Part shown: piece after piece, positions 37,945-47,696 of the stretch | Numbering within the stretch: position 1 is the first letter of the stretch | Layout: each line of letters starts with the position of its first letter | Source: Agromyces sp. Marseille-P2726 | Lineage (GTDB): Bacteria; Actinomycetota; Actinomycetes; Actinomycetales; Microbacteriaceae | Assembly (NCBI RefSeq): GCF_902809835.1 | Contig: NZ_CADDWM010000015.1 | Location: 186,001 to 250,000, forward strand | Direction: 5' to 3' | DNA: 64,000 nt | Translations under genes and position numbers: made by a program | Notes under the pieces: model-generated | Databases searched by the model: none | Seen by the model: only the letters and a program-made list of their open reading frames with translations | Told to the model about the DNA's origin: nothing

Positions 37945-38699
37945 GCGGCGTCACCCTCACCATCGTGTCGCTCCTGCCCAGGCTGCAGAACACGAACGGA
38001 GACGCCCAGAATGCGGCCGTGCTCGCCGCTCGGGCCACCTGGGCGGGGCTCGACGCCCGCGTCGTCGACGTCGATCGGCGCGATGCGCTGCCCGAGCGGG
38101 TCGACGCCATCGTGCTGGGCTCGGGCAGCGACTCCTCACTCGAGGCGACGCGTGGAACGCTGCTCACGATGCACGACGAGCTGCGCACGTGGGGCACCGA
38201 GGGCGTGCCCATCCTCGCGGTGGGCACCGGGTGGGAGCTGCTCAGTTGGGGCATCGAGCTCGCCGACGGTTCGGCGGTGGAAGGACTCGGGGTCCTCCCA
38301 GGACGTGCGGTGCCACGCGCTGACCGGGTGACCGGCGACCTCGTCGTCTCCTCACCGCGGTTCGGCACGCTGGTCGGCTTCGAGAACCACGCCCGCGACT
38401 ACGTCGGCGCCGAGGGGTCACCGCTCGGGCGCGTGCGGGCGGGCAGCGGCAACGGCCGTGACGCCGGTCAGGAGGGTGTCGTGATGGGATCGGTCATCGG
38501 CACGCACCTGCACGGGCCGGTCCTCGCGAAGAATCCCTCCTTCGCAGACGCGCTGCTCGGCATCGCGTCGGAGCGCGCCCGACTCGAGTATCGGCCGGGG
38601 GAGCGCACAGCGATCGTCGACGGCTATGCCGCCGCGGCCCGCGAGGCGCAGCTCAGCGCGGCGGGGGTTGCGCTCTCCGCGTCCGGCCCTCGCGCCTGA
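37941..38699 (+). CDS. gatD: GatD-like type 1 glutamine amidotransferase, catalytic cysteine missing
   Basis: 252 residues. The class I amidotransferase fold is clear: N-terminal VTLTIVSLLPRLQNTNGDAQNA, GSGSDSS, the GFENH motif and a C-terminal GTHLHGPVLAKNP with the catalytic-type His. The nucleophile elbow, LAIC-xx-Q in known GatD proteins, reads LAVGTGWELL: the Cys is Gly95 (codon GGC at 38223-38225). There is no cysteine anywhere in the protein. It should therefore not hydrolyse glutamine. It overlaps murT by 4 nt, so the pair is translationally coupled and probably still forms a complex. Confidence 0.9.
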   Translation: MSGVTLTIVSLLPRLQNTNGDAQNAAVLAARATWAGLDARVVDVDRRDALPERVDAIVLGSGSDSSLEATRGTLLTMHDELRTWGTEGVPILAVGTGWELLSWGIELADGSAVEGLGVLPGRAVPRADRVTGDLVVSSPRFGTLVGFENHARDYVGAEGSPLGRVRAGSGNGRDAGQEGVVMGSVIGTHLHGPVLAKNPSFADALLGIASERARLEYRPGERTAIVDGYAAAAREAQLSAAGVALSASGPRA

Positions 38700-38784
38700 T
38701 CGCACGGACGGCATCGAGTCAGACCGGCGCCCGCGTCTCCGGCGATCGCGTGAGCTCGACATCCCGCGCCTCTGCTGGAAACCA

Positions 38785-38813
38785 CGAACGCCCCGGGGAT
38801 CCCGGGGCGTTCG
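38785..38813. terminator. Bidirectional hairpin terminator between gatD and the DUF7455-like gene
   Basis: A perfect 13-bp stem (CGAACGCCCCGGG and its complement) with a GAT loop between convergent genes. Confidence 0.75.
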
Positions 38814-38828
38814 ATGAAGGTCGAGGAT

Positions 38829-39062
38829 CTAGTCTCGGCCGTCGGACAGCAGACGGCTGGACTCGTCGTGCCAGCTGTGCGCGATCTCGGAGAGCTTCTC
38901 CTGGTGCTTGCGGCCGTGGTGCGCGCAGAACAGCAGTTCGCCGCTCGCGACGACCACGCGGATGTAGGCCTGTGCACCGCAGGCGTCGCACCGGTCGAGG
39001 GCGGTGAGCTCGTACGGGGTGTCGAGTTCGACCGCACCGGCTGTGTCGGTGTACTGGGTCAT
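38829..39062 (-). CDS. Small zinc-motif protein (DUF7455-like)
   Basis: 77 residues. ATG 39062 follows a GGAGGAGGAG site. A zinc-knuckle-like motif is CDACGAQAYIRVVVASGELLFCAHHG: Cys-x-x-Cys and Cys-x-His-His. The rest is acidic. Small proteins of this type are usual near sigA in actinobacteria; the function is unknown. It is divergent from the topoisomerase B gene with 145 nt between starts. Confidence 0.85.
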   Translation of the reverse strand: MTQYTDTAGAVELDTPYELTALDRCDACGAQAYIRVVVASGELLFCAHHGRKHQEKLSEIAHSWHDESSRLLSDGRD

Positions 39063-39207
39063 GGCTCCTCCTCCTGGCTCACGTCCCGAATTCCGTTCAT
39101 CAATCAAAACACGGGTCCGATGGCCCGCCTTCCGTTCCGCCGGGCATTTCGCTGTCCGCGTAGCGCCTGGCGTGCGAGGTCGGTCGGCGTCAGTAGGCTT
39201 GACCGAC

Positions 39208-41286
39208 GTGAGCTCCGACTATTCCGCCCGCCATCTCTCCGTGCTCGAGGGCCTCGAAGCGGTTCGCAAGCGTCCCGGCATGTACATCGGCTCGACCGAT
39301 TCGCGCGGCCTCATGCACTGCCTCTGGGAGATCATCGACAACTCCGTCGATGAGGCGCTCGCGGGCCACGGCAACGAGATCGGCGTGGTACTCCACCCCG
39401 ACGGCAGCGTCGAGGTGCGTGACCGCGCCCGCGGCATTCCCGTCGACGCCGAGCCCAAGACCGGGCTGTCGGGCGTCGAGGTCGTGTTCACGAAGCTCCA
39501 TGCCGGCGGCAAGTTCGGCACCGGCTCGTATTCGGCGTCGGGCGGTCTGCACGGAGTCGGGGCATCCGTCGTCAACGCCCTCTCCGAGCGACTCGACGTC
39601 GAGGTCGACCGCAACGGCAAGACGTGGGCGATGTCCTTCCACCGCGGGGAGCCCGGCGTGTTCGATGACCGGGGTGCGCCATCTCCCGACGCCCCCTTCA
39701 CGCCGTTCGAGGTTCGGAGCGAGCTTCGTGTCGTCGGCAAGGTTGCGAAGGGGGTCACCGGCACCCGCATCCGCTACTGGGCCGATCGACAGATCTTCAC
39801 GAGGGGCGCGGAGTTCCAGGTCGACGAGCTGCTCGCGCGGGCACGCCAGACGGCGTACCTCGTGCCGGGCCTCGCGATCGACGTCACCGATGAGCGCGGC
39901 GCCGAGCCGCACACCACGTCGTTCCAGTTCGATGGCGGCATCTCGGAGTTCGTCGAACACCTCGCGGTGGATGCCCCGCTCACCGACGTGTGGCGCATCA
40001 CGGGTTCCGGCGGTTTCACCGAGACGGTGCCGGTGCTGTCCGAGGCCGGCGCGATGATTCCGACCGAGCTGCATCGCGAGTGCCACGTCGACATCGCGCT
40101 CCGGTGGGGCACGGGCTACGAGACGGTGGTCAAGTCGTTCGTGAACATCATCGCGACACCGAAGGGCGGCACGCACCTCGCCGGGTTCGATCAGGGTCTC
40201 CTGCGATTCATGCGCCAGCAGGTGGAGCAGAACGCCCGACGGCTGAAGGCCGGCAACGACAAGCTCGAGAAAGACGACGTGCTCGCGGGTCTGACCGCCG
40301 TGATCACCGTTCGCCTGCCCGAACCGCAGTTCGAGGGCCAGACGAAAGAGGTGCTCGGCACGCCGGCCGTGCGGGCGATCGTGGCCAACGTGCTCACCAA
40401 GGAGCTCGCGGCGCGATTCGCATCGTCGAAGCGTGACGACAAGGCGCAGTCGGCGTTGCTGCTCGACAAGGTCGTCGCCGAGATGAAGTCGCGCATCTCG
40501 GCCCGCGCCCACAAAGAGACGCAGCGCCGCAAGAACGCCCTCGAGAACTCCTCGCTCCCGGCGAAGCTCGTCGACTGCCGCTCGAACGACGTGGCTCACA
40601 GTGAGCTGTTCATCGTCGAGGGCGACTCGGCGCTCGGCACGGCCAAGCTGGCTCGCGACAGCGAGCATCAGGCCCTCCTGCCCATTCGCGGCAAGATCCT
40701 CAACGTGCAGAAGGCGAGCGTCGCCGACATGCTCGGCAACGCGGAATGCGCATCGATCATCCAGGTCATCGGCGCGGGCTCGGGGCGAAGCTTCGACCTG
40801 TCTGCGGCTCGGTACGGCAAGGTCATCATCATGTCCGATGCCGACGTCGACGGCGCGCATATCCGCACGCTGCTGCTGACCCTCTTCTTCCGCTACATGC
40901 GGCCGATGATCGAAGAAGGGCGCGTCTTCGCCGCGGTGCCGCCCCTGCATCGCGTGGTCGTCATGAATTCCGGCTCGAAGCCGAACGAGACCATCTACAC
41001 CTATTCCGAGGCCGAGCTGCAGGGGGTGCTTGCCACGCTGAAGAAGCAGGGCCGGCGCTACCAGGACCCGATCCAGCGCTACAAGGGCCTCGGCGAGATG
41101 GATGCCGACCAGCTGGCGACGACGACGATGGATCGTCGTCACCGCACGCTGCGCCGGGTGGGCATCGGCGACGCCGAGGCGGCAGGCCGCGTGTTCGAGC
41201 TGCTCATGGGCAACGAGGTCGCGCCGCGCAAGGAATTCATCATCGACGGCTCGGATGCCTTGGAGCGCGAGCGCATCGACGCCTGA
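39208..41286 (+). CDS. parE: DNA topoisomerase IV subunit B (GyrB/ParE-type ATPase)
   Basis: 692 residues. GHKL ATPase: EGLEAVRKRPGMYIGSTDSRGLMHCLWEIIDNSVDEAL, then GGKFGTGSYSASGGLHGVGASVVNALS. The TOPRIM domain has LFIVEGDSALGTAKLARDS and the metal-binding pair in IIMSDADVDGAHI; the C-terminal IQRYKGLGEMDADQL is also present. It is called ParE rather than GyrB because of its pairing with the convergent A-subunit here, whereas gyrBA normally lies near dnaA. GTG 39208 starts the protein just before the ATPase domain. TAGGCT (39194-39199) 8 nt upstream is a possible -10. The gene ends 16 nt from the convergent parC. Confidence 0.9.
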   Translation: MSSDYSARHLSVLEGLEAVRKRPGMYIGSTDSRGLMHCLWEIIDNSVDEALAGHGNEIGVVLHPDGSVEVRDRARGIPVDAEPKTGLSGVEVVFTKLHAGGKFGTGSYSASGGLHGVGASVVNALSERLDVEVDRNGKTWAMSFHRGEPGVFDDRGAPSPDAPFTPFEVRSELRVVGKVAKGVTGTRIRYWADRQIFTRGAEFQVDELLARARQTAYLVPGLAIDVTDERGAEPHTTSFQFDGGISEFVEHLAVDAPLTDVWRITGSGGFTETVPVLSEAGAMIPTELHRECHVDIALRWGTGYETVVKSFVNIIATPKGGTHLAGFDQGLLRFMRQQVEQNARRLKAGNDKLEKDDVLAGLTAVITVRLPEPQFEGQTKEVLGTPAVRAIVANVLTKELAARFASSKRDDKAQSALLLDKVVAEMKSRISARAHKETQRRKNALENSSLPAKLVDCRSNDVAHSELFIVEGDSALGTAKLARDSEHQALLPIRGKILNVQKASVADMLGNAECASIIQVIGAGSGRSFDLSAARYGKVIIMSDADVDGAHIRTLLLTLFFRYMRPMIEEGRVFAAVPPLHRVVVMNSGSKPNETIYTYSEAELQGVLATLKKQGRRYQDPIQRYKGLGEMDADQLATTTMDRRHRTLRRVGIGDAEAAGRVFELLMGNEVAPRKEFIIDGSDALERERIDA

Positions 41287-41302
41287 CGGGGGTTGCGCGG
41301 GC

Positions 41303-43777
41303 TCAGCCGATGCGGGTGCCCACGGCTGCGACGACGGCCTCGAGCGACTGCCCGGATGCGTCGCGCTTCGCGCCGCCGTCTGGCAGCTGGCGCACCGATC
41401 CGTCGGAGCCGACCGCATGGGCGGGGGAGGGACCGACCCAGGCGAGGTGCAGGGCGTCTTCGCCCTTCAGGAACCGCTGCGCTCGCACCCCGCCGGTGGC
41501 GCGTCCCTTCGGGGGGAACTCGGAGAACGCGCTCACCTTGGCACTGCCGGGGTCGGTGCCGAGCAGCGTCTCGCTGCTCGTCGCGACGGTGACCACGACG
41601 GCCTCGGCCGCGGCAGCAGCCGGCACACTCGTGAAGTGGATGGCGTGTGCACCCGGTGAGAGCTTGATGCCGGCCATGCCGCCGGCGGGGAAGCCCTGCG
41701 GTCGCACCGACGCCGCCGGGAACCGGAGGAGCTGGGCATCGGATGCCACGAACACGAGTTCATCGCTCTCGTCACCCTGCACGGCACCGACGACCTCGTC
41801 GCCCGCCCTCAGGCCGATGACCTCGAACTCGGGCTTCGCGGGATACGCGCCCGCGACCACGCGCTTCACGACGCCCAGCTTCGTGCCGAGGGCGATCGAT
41901 CGATCGCCGTTGAGCGAGACGAGCGCCAGCACCTTCTCGTCGCGGTTGGGCAGGGCGAGGTAGTCGCCGATGCGCACGCCGGCACCCAGTTGCACCGACG
42001 TGGGCGGGAGCATGGGCAGATCGACGGGAGTGAACCGGATCAGGCGTCCGAGGCTCGTCACCGCCCCGATCTCGGCGCGGCTCGTGGTGTCGAGCGTCGA
42101 ACGGATGGCGTCGTGCTTGCTGCGGCGCGCGGGAGGCGTGATCGTCGGCGGACCGTCGGGCCCGTCGGGCAGGTCGACGCGGGCGATGCGACCGGTGGCG
42201 CTGAGCAGCACGCGGCACGGGACATCCGCCACCTCGAGGGCGGCCGCGGCATGCTTGGCCGTCGCGCCGGCGATGGACGGCCGGGCGTCGGTGAGGAGGG
42301 TGCGTCGCGGGGTGCCGTAGCGCTCGGCGACCTCGGCGAGCTCGGTGGACACGAGCTGCTCGATGCGGTGCCGGCTCGCCAGGATGGCCTCGAGCTCCTC
42401 GATCTCGGCCCGGAGCCTGTCGCGCTCGGCCTCGAGCTCGAGTCGCGAGAACTTCGTGAGGCGCCGCAACTGCAGCTCGAGGATGTATTCGGCCTGCAGG
42501 CGGCTGAGGTCGAAGACGTCGATGAGTCGAGTGCGCGCGGCTGCCGCATCGTCGCTCGTGCGGATGACCTGGATGACCTCGTCGATGTCGAGGATCGCGA
42601 TGAGCAGACCCTCGACGAGGTGCAGGCGCTCGTTGCGGCGCGCAAGCCGGTACCGCGACCGGCGCGTGACGACCTCGATGCGGTGCGCGACGTACACCTG
42701 CAGCAGTTCGCGCAGCCCGAGCGTCTGCGGGCCCCCGTCGACGAGCGCGACGTTGTTGATGTTGAAGGAGTCTTCGAGGGGCGTCAGGCGGTACAGCTGC
42801 TCGAGCACGGCGTCGGGGCTGAAGCCCGTCTTGATGCCGATGACGAGCCGCAGGCCGTTCGTGCGATCGGTGAGGTCGGTGACATCCGAGATGCCGTTGA
42901 TCTTCTTGGCGGTGACGCCGTCTTTGATCTTCTCGATGACCTTCTCGGGACCGACGAGGTAGGGCAGTTCGGTGACGACGAGGCCCGTCTTTCGTGCGGT
43001 GATGTTCTCGATTCGCACCTTCGCCCGCGTCTTGAAGGCGCCCCGACCGGTCGCGTACGCGTCTTTGATGCCGGAGAGGCCGACGATGGTGCCGCCGCTG
43101 GGGAGGTCGGGGCCGGGCACGAACTCCATCAACTCGTCGAGCGTGGCGTTCGGATGGGCGATGAGGTGTCGCGCCGCCGCAACCACCTCGATGAGGTTGT
43201 GCGGCGCCATGTTCGTCGCCATTCCGACCGCGATGCCGCTCGCGCCGTTGACGAGGAGGTTGGGGTAGGCCGACGGCAGCACCTCGGGCTGGGTGAGCTG
43301 GTTGTCGTAGTTCGGTACGAAGTCGACGACGTCTTCGTCGAGCCCCTCGGTCATCGCCAGGGCGGGCGCGGCGAGGCGCGCCTCGGTGTACCGCGGGGCT
43401 GCGGGGCCGTCGTCGAGCGACCCGAAGTTGCCATGCCCGTCGATCAGCGGCACCCGCAGGGTGAACGGCTGCGCCATGCGCACGAGGGCATCGTAGATCG
43501 CCGTGTCACCGTGGGGATGCAGCTTTCCCATGACCTCGCCGACGACGCGCGCCGACTTGACGTGCCCCCGATCGGGTCGCAGGCCCATCTCGGTCATCTG
43601 GTAGAGGATGCGTCGCTGCACCGGCTTCAGGCCGTCGCGTGCGTCGGGGAGCGCGCGCGAGTAGATCACCGAGTAGGCGTACTCGAGGAACGAGCCCTGC
43701 ATCTCGGTGGCGACGTCGACGTCTTCGATGCGTTCGGCGACCGACTCGTCGGTGGGCGGGTTCTTGGCTCGGGTCAT
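41303..43777 (-). CDS. parC: DNA topoisomerase IV subunit A (GyrA/ParC type)
   Basis: 824 residues. The DNA-breaking Tyr130 lies in [10 protein letters not shown]. The quinolone-contact helix reads [17 protein letters not shown], and the coiled-coil arm is at ~370-490. A C-terminal beta-pinwheel follows; I see no clear GyrA-box, which fits ParC. With ParE it would decatenate chromosomes. Start ATG 43777. The convergent, rather than tandem, parE/parC arrangement means each subunit has its own promoter. Confidence 0.9.
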   Translation of the reverse strand: MTRAKNPPTDESVAERIEDVDVATEMQGSFLEYAYSVIYSRALPDARDGLKPVQRRILYQMTEMGLRPDRGHVKSARVVGEVMGKLHPHGDTAIYDALVRMAQPFTLRVPLIDGHGNFGSLDDGPAAPRYTEARLAAPALAMTEGLDEDVVDFVPNYDNQLTQPEVLPSAYPNLLVNGASGIAVGMATNMAPHNLIEVVAAARHLIAHPNATLDELMEFVPGPDLPSGGTIVGLSGIKDAYATGRGAFKTRAKVRIENITARKTGLVVTELPYLVGPEKVIEKIKDGVTAKKINGISDVTDLTDRTNGLRLVIGIKTGFSPDAVLEQLYRLTPLEDSFNINNVALVDGGPQTLGLRELLQVYVAHRIEVVTRRSRYRLARRNERLHLVEGLLIAILDIDEVIQVIRTSDDAAAARTRLIDVFDLSRLQAEYILELQLRRLTKFSRLELEAERDRLRAEIEELEAILASRHRIEQLVSTELAEVAERYGTPRRTLLTDARPSIAGATAKHAAAALEVADVPCRVLLSATGRIARVDLPDGPDGPPTITPPARRSKHDAIRSTLDTTSRAEIGAVTSLGRLIRFTPVDLPMLPPTSVQLGAGVRIGDYLALPNRDEKVLALVSLNGDRSIALGTKLGVVKRVVAGAYPAKPEFEVIGLRAGDEVVGAVQGDESDELVFVASDAQLLRFPAASVRPQGFPAGGMAGIKLSPGAHAIHFTSVPAAAAAEAVVVTVATSSETLLGTDPGSAKVSAFSEFPPKGRATGGVRAQRFLKGEDALHLAWVGPSPAHAVGSDGSVRQLPDGGAKRDASGQSLEAVVAAVGTRIG

Positions 43778-43852
43778 CCGTGTTCTCTGGTGCGGGCGTG
43801 CGACGCACGCGGGGCAACGGGGGCGCGCCCGGCCTGTGCCAGACTGGGCGCG

Positions 43853-45001
43853 ATGCCTGCAATGCTACCGGTGCCCACCCACAGCGCTCCGCGGCTTGCC
43901 GGGGTGCTCCGCAGTTCGATCGCAAGCCTCCGGGGCGAGGCCAACGAGTTCGAACTGCCCGCGGCATCCGGTGTGGTGGTCGTCCTCGTCGACGGCCTCG
44001 GCGCGGCCAACATCCAGGCGCGCGCGGGTCACGCCCGATTCCTGGCATCGCGGATGGCGCGGCGCGACGTGATCCGCACGGTGGTGCCCTCGACCACGGC
44101 GGCCGCCATCGCGAGTTTCACGACGGGCCGGATGCCGGGCGAGCACGGCCTCGTCGGGTACCGGTCCCTCGATGCGGAACACGATCGTGTCGTGAACCAG
44201 CTGAACGGCTGGGACGACGGCATGCTGCCCGAGACGTGGCAGCGCGCAGAGACGCTGTTCGACGCGGCGCGGCCCTCGGGGGTTCCGAGCTACGCGATCG
44301 GTGCCGCGCGCTATGCGAACTCGGGGTTCACCCGTGCGGTGCTCCGGGGCGCCGAGTATCGGGCCGGCGCCTCGATCGCCGACCGATTCACCGCCGCGCG
44401 CGACGTGCTCGATGAGGCATCCCCTGCGCTCATCTACCTCTACGTGCCCGAGCTCGACCAAGCGGCGCACGCCCACGGCTGGGAGTCCGACCGCTGGCTC
44501 ACCATCCTCGAGCATCTCGACGCCGAACTCGCGGCATTCGAGCGTCGGATGCCGCGGGGCACGGGCCTGCTGGTCACCGCCGACCACGGGGTGATCGACA
44601 TCCCCGCGCACCGCCACGTGTTCATCGACGACCGGCCCGAGCTGCTCGAGGGCATTCGCCACGTCGGAGGCGAGCCGCGCTTCCTCTCGCTGTACTTGGA
44701 ACCCGGCCTCGACGAGGCGGTACGCGCAGCCCTGGTCGACCGCTGGCGGGCGGCCGAGGGCCACCGCGCCTGGGTGCTCGGTCGCGACGAGGCGATCGAG
44801 GCCGGCGTCTACGGCCACGTGGCCGAGGAGGTGCGGCCGCGGATCGGCGACATCCTCGTCGCCGCTCGATCGGCGATCGTGTACTACGACCGCCGCGAGG
44901 CGAACCGGCAGGCGGAGACGATGATCGGGCAGCACGGGTCGCTGAGCGACGAGGAGACCCGGGTTCCGCTCATCCGCGGCGGGGTGTACGCGCGAACCTG
45001 A
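43853..45001 (+). CDS. Alkaline phosphatase superfamily phosphodiesterase (nucleotide pyrophosphatase-like)
   Basis: 382 residues. The alkaline-phosphatase fold metal ligands are visible: Asp in [12 protein letters not shown] (~43-54), the Thr nucleophile region [23 protein letters not shown], Asp/His in [16 protein letters not shown], and [15 protein letters not shown]. It probably cleaves phosphodiester or pyrophosphate bonds. No signal peptide is visible, so it should be cytoplasmic. It is divergent from parC; CAGACT (43840-43845) lies 7 nt before the ATG. Confidence 0.88.
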   Translation: MPAMLPVPTHSAPRLAGVLRSSIASLRGEANEFELPAASGVVVVLVDGLGAANIQARAGHARFLASRMARRDVIRTVVPSTTAAAIASFTTGRMPGEHGLVGYRSLDAEHDRVVNQLNGWDDGMLPETWQRAETLFDAARPSGVPSYAIGAARYANSGFTRAVLRGAEYRAGASIADRFTAARDVLDEASPALIYLYVPELDQAAHAHGWESDRWLTILEHLDAELAAFERRMPRGTGLLVTADHGVIDIPAHRHVFIDDRPELLEGIRHVGGEPRFLSLYLEPGLDEAVRAALVDRWRAAEGHRAWVLGRDEAIEAGVYGHVAEEVRPRIGDILVAARSAIVYYDRREANRQAETMIGQHGSLSDEETRVPLIRGGVYART

Positions 45002-45004
45002 CGA

Positions 45005-45586
45005 TCAGGACGGATACTGCCCGCGCTTGACCTGTGGCTTCGGCAGGCGCAGCGGACGCAGCTGGAGGGCTCGCATGGCCGCGTACCAGCGGACTCGCTC
45101 CACCTTGTCTTCGCCGAACTTGGCCTTCAGCTTCCGGGTGAGCACGAAGCCGAGGATGACGACGTCGAGCACGGCGACGGCGAAGAAGGCCCAGAGGGCC
45201 AGGATGCCGACGGTCTGCACCTCGGGGCTCGGCACGAGGGTCAGGAGGATCACGGCGAACATCACCGGGATCAGCACCTCGCCGATGCTGAAGCGGGCGT
45301 CGATGTAGTCCCGAACGTACTTCTTCTGCGGGCCGCGGTCACGTGCCGGCAGGTAGCGCTCATCGCCCGCCGCCATGCCGATGCGCGCACGCTCGCGCGC
45401 CTCGGCTTGCTTCGCCCTCGCCTGCTTGGCCGCCTCCTTGCGGTCGTTCGGGACGAGCGGTCGCTTGCGTGCGGCCTCACGCTCGGCTCGGGTCGGCGTG
45501 GGTGCGCCCTTGCCGACTCTGGGGGTCTGTGCTGGGTTCTCGGCGCCCGCCTCGGGCGCGGGGGAATTGGTGGGATGCTTGGCCAC
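45005..45586 (-). CDS. DUF3043 domain-containing membrane protein
   Basis: 193 residues. A long charged cytoplasmic N-terminus (~1-100, with RAEREAARKRPLVPNDRKEAAKQARAK) is followed by YLPARDRGPQKKYVRDYIDAR, two membrane helices (~112-130 and 136-158) and a short basic tail. This layout defines the actinobacterial DUF3043 family, of unknown function. GTG 45586 has GAGGA upstream. Only 36 nt separate it from the divergent M20 peptidase gene. Confidence 0.88.
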   Translation of the reverse strand: MAKHPTNSPAPEAGAENPAQTPRVGKGAPTPTRAEREAARKRPLVPNDRKEAAKQARAKQAEARERARIGMAAGDERYLPARDRGPQKKYVRDYIDARFSIGEVLIPVMFAVILLTLVPSPEVQTVGILALWAFFAVAVLDVVILGFVLTRKLKAKFGEDKVERVRWYAAMRALQLRPLRLPKPQVKRGQYPS

Positions 45587-45609
45587 GGGGTCCTCGAATC
45601 GGTTCCCCT

Positions 45610-45615
45610 TAAGAT
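45610..45615 (+). promoter_or_regulatory. -10 element of a predicted leaderless promoter (M20 dipeptidase)
   Basis: TAAGAT is followed after 7 nt by ATG 45623 in a 36-nt divergent intergenic gap. Confidence 0.5.
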
Positions 45616-45622
45616 TACCGGC

Positions 45623-47050
45623 ATGACTCGACCCCCTCTCACCGAACCCGTCGCCGGAGCCGCCCCTGCCATCGCCGGAGCCGTCCGCGACGCGGTCGAT
45701 GCCGGATTCCCCGCGGCCGTGGCCGACCTGGCTCGGCTCGTCCGCATCCCGTCCGTCTCCTGGCCGGCGTTCGATCCGGCCCACGTCGCCGAGAGCGCGG
45801 AGGCGGTCGCCGAGCTGCTCCGCGGCACGGGGGTGTTCGAACTGGTCGAGATCCGCAGCGCGGCGGTGGAGGACGGGTCCGAGCAGGGTCAGCCCGCGGT
45901 CGTCGCCCATCGTCCTGCCCGGAACGGGCGGCCCACCGTGCTGCTCTACGCCCACCACGACGTGCAGCCGCCCGGCAAGGCCGAGGACTGGGACACCCCG
46001 CCCTTCGAGCCGACGCAGCGGGGCGACCGCCTGCACGGACGCGGGGCGGCCGACGACAAGGCCGGCGTGATGGCCCACGTCGGAGCCGTGCGGGCTCTCG
46101 CCGAGGCGGCCGGCGACTTCGACCTCGGAATCGCGGTGTTCATCGAGGGCGAGGAGGAGTGGGCGTCGCGGTCCTTCGCGAACTTCCTCCACGAGAACCG
46201 CGACCTGCTCCAGTCCGACGCCATCATCGTGGCCGACTCCGGCAACTGGGACCTCGAGACGCCGGCGATCACGGTCGCTCTGCGGGGTGCCGTCGCCTTC
46301 AACCTCCGGATCGACACGCTGGCGCACGCCTCCCACTCCGGGATGTACGGCGGCGCGGTGCCCGACGCCATGCTCGTGGCGATCCGCCTCCTGGACACGC
46401 TCTGGGCCCCCGACGGCTCGGTCGCCGTCGACGGACTCCGTCACGCCGACCTCGACACGCCGCCGTACGACGAGGCGAAGCTCCGAGCCGAAACGGGGCT
46501 GCTCGACGGGGTGGCGCCCATCGGTCACGGCACGATCCTGTCCCGTATCTGGGCGCAGCCGGCCATCACGGTCACCGGGATCGACGCACCGGATGTCGCG
46601 AACGCGTCGAACACCTTGATCCCGGGTGTCCGCGTCCGAGTGAGCGCGCGAATCGCGCCCGGTCAGGACGCCGACGAGGCCTTCGCGGCCATCCGTGCGC
46701 ACTTGGAGGAGAACACGCCGTTCGGGGCCCGTCTCCAGTTCACCGACATCGACACGGGTCAGCCGTTCCTCGTCGACACGAACGGATGGGCGGTCGCCGA
46801 GACCCGCGCGGCCATGGCGGAGGGCTGGGGGAGGGAGCCCGTGGAGATCGGAGTCGGCGGCTCCATCCCCTTCATCGCGGAGCTCGTCGAGGAGTTCCCG
46901 GGAGCGCAGATCCTCGTGACCGGCGTCGAGGACCCCGATTCGCGCGCCCACAGCCCGAACGAGTCGCTCCACCTCGGGGTGTTCAAACGCGCGCTGCTCA
47001 GCGAGGCGCTGTTCCTCGCGCGGCTCGATGCGCGTGGTCCGGCGTCGTGA
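45623..47050 (+). CDS. M20 family dipeptidase/peptidase
   Basis: 475 residues. Zinc-dependent M20 peptidase: LLYAHHDVQPPG (first metal His/Asp), GRGAADDKAGVMAHVGA (bridging Asp), VFIEGEEEWAS (catalytic and metal Glu), and DSRAHSPNESLHLG near the C-terminus. The lid domain is at ~205-330. Such enzymes cut dipeptides or mycothiol-type conjugates; the substrate is not evident. It is cytoplasmic, with no signal peptide. A divergent DUF3043 gene lies upstream, and the ErpA-like gene follows. Confidence 0.92.
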   Translation: MTRPPLTEPVAGAAPAIAGAVRDAVDAGFPAAVADLARLVRIPSVSWPAFDPAHVAESAEAVAELLRGTGVFELVEIRSAAVEDGSEQGQPAVVAHRPARNGRPTVLLYAHHDVQPPGKAEDWDTPPFEPTQRGDRLHGRGAADDKAGVMAHVGAVRALAEAAGDFDLGIAVFIEGEEEWASRSFANFLHENRDLLQSDAIIVADSGNWDLETPAITVALRGAVAFNLRIDTLAHASHSGMYGGAVPDAMLVAIRLLDTLWAPDGSVAVDGLRHADLDTPPYDEAKLRAETGLLDGVAPIGHGTILSRIWAQPAITVTGIDAPDVANASNTLIPGVRVRVSARIAPGQDADEAFAAIRAHLEENTPFGARLQFTDIDTGQPFLVDTNGWAVAETRAAMAEGWGREPVEIGVGGSIPFIAELVEEFPGAQILVTGVEDPDSRAHSPNESLHLGVFKRALLSEALFLARLDARGPAS

Positions 47051-47146
47051 TCTCCGGCGCGTTGCGCAGTTGGGGACCCATACCCGGCAAGCGCGGTTAC
47101 CATGGGAGGGAAGGATTCCGCGTTTCCGCACGCACCGAGGAGTGAC

Positions 47147-47497
47147 ATGAGCGACACGATCACCGAGACGACGCATGGTGTGAAGCTGAGCGAACCGGCC
47201 GCCGACAAGGTTCGCAGCCTGCTCGCGCAAGAGGGTCGCGACGACCTGCGCCTGCGCGTGGCAGTCCAGCCGGGCGGATGCTCCGGGCTGATCTACCAGC
47301 TCTACTTCGACGAGCGGCTCCTCGACGGCGACGCCGTCGTCGACTTCTCGGGCGTCGAGGTGGTCGTCGACAAGATGAGCGTGCCGTACCTCGACGGCGC
47401 CGCGATCGACTTCGAGGACACCATCCAGAAGCAGGGCTTCACGATCGACAATCCGAATGCGCAGGGCAGCTGCGCGTGCGGTGATTCGTTCCACTGA
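47147..47497 (+). CDS. erpA: Iron-sulfur cluster insertion protein, ErpA/IscA family
   Basis: 116 residues. HesB-type domain with the three cluster-binding cysteines Cys45 (QPGGCSG), Cys109 and Cys111 (GSCACGDSFH). It delivers Fe-S clusters to target enzymes. ATG 47147 follows GAGGAGTGAC. A strong terminator follows, then the cytochrome oxidase operon, whose partner complex needs a Rieske cluster. Confidence 0.94.
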   Translation: MSDTITETTHGVKLSEPAADKVRSLLAQEGRDDLRLRVAVQPGGCSGLIYQLYFDERLLDGDAVVDFSGVEVVVDKMSVPYLDGAAIDFEDTIQKQGFTIDNPNAQGSCACGDSFH

Positions 47498-47516
47498 CGC
47501 CTACCACATCGCTCCA

Positions 47517-47546
47517 GAAGGGAGGCTGCATTCGCAGCCTCCCTTC
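47517..47546 (+). terminator. Hairpin terminator after erpA
   Basis: A perfect 13-bp stem (GAAGGGAGGCTGC with its complement) and an ATTC loop 20 nt after the erpA stop, followed by a short T-containing stretch. Confidence 0.8.
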
Positions 47547-47696
47547 GTCGTCCGCGTCGTGTTCTGCCGGGGATCGCGTCGGCACCGGACACGACACCGG
47601 CACCCGATGCACATTCGTGCCGCGGAGTCGGAGTAGGCTAATGATCGATCATGCGCTTCGCTGTGAAGCGTCTTCGAGTCTCCCGAAAGGTCACCG

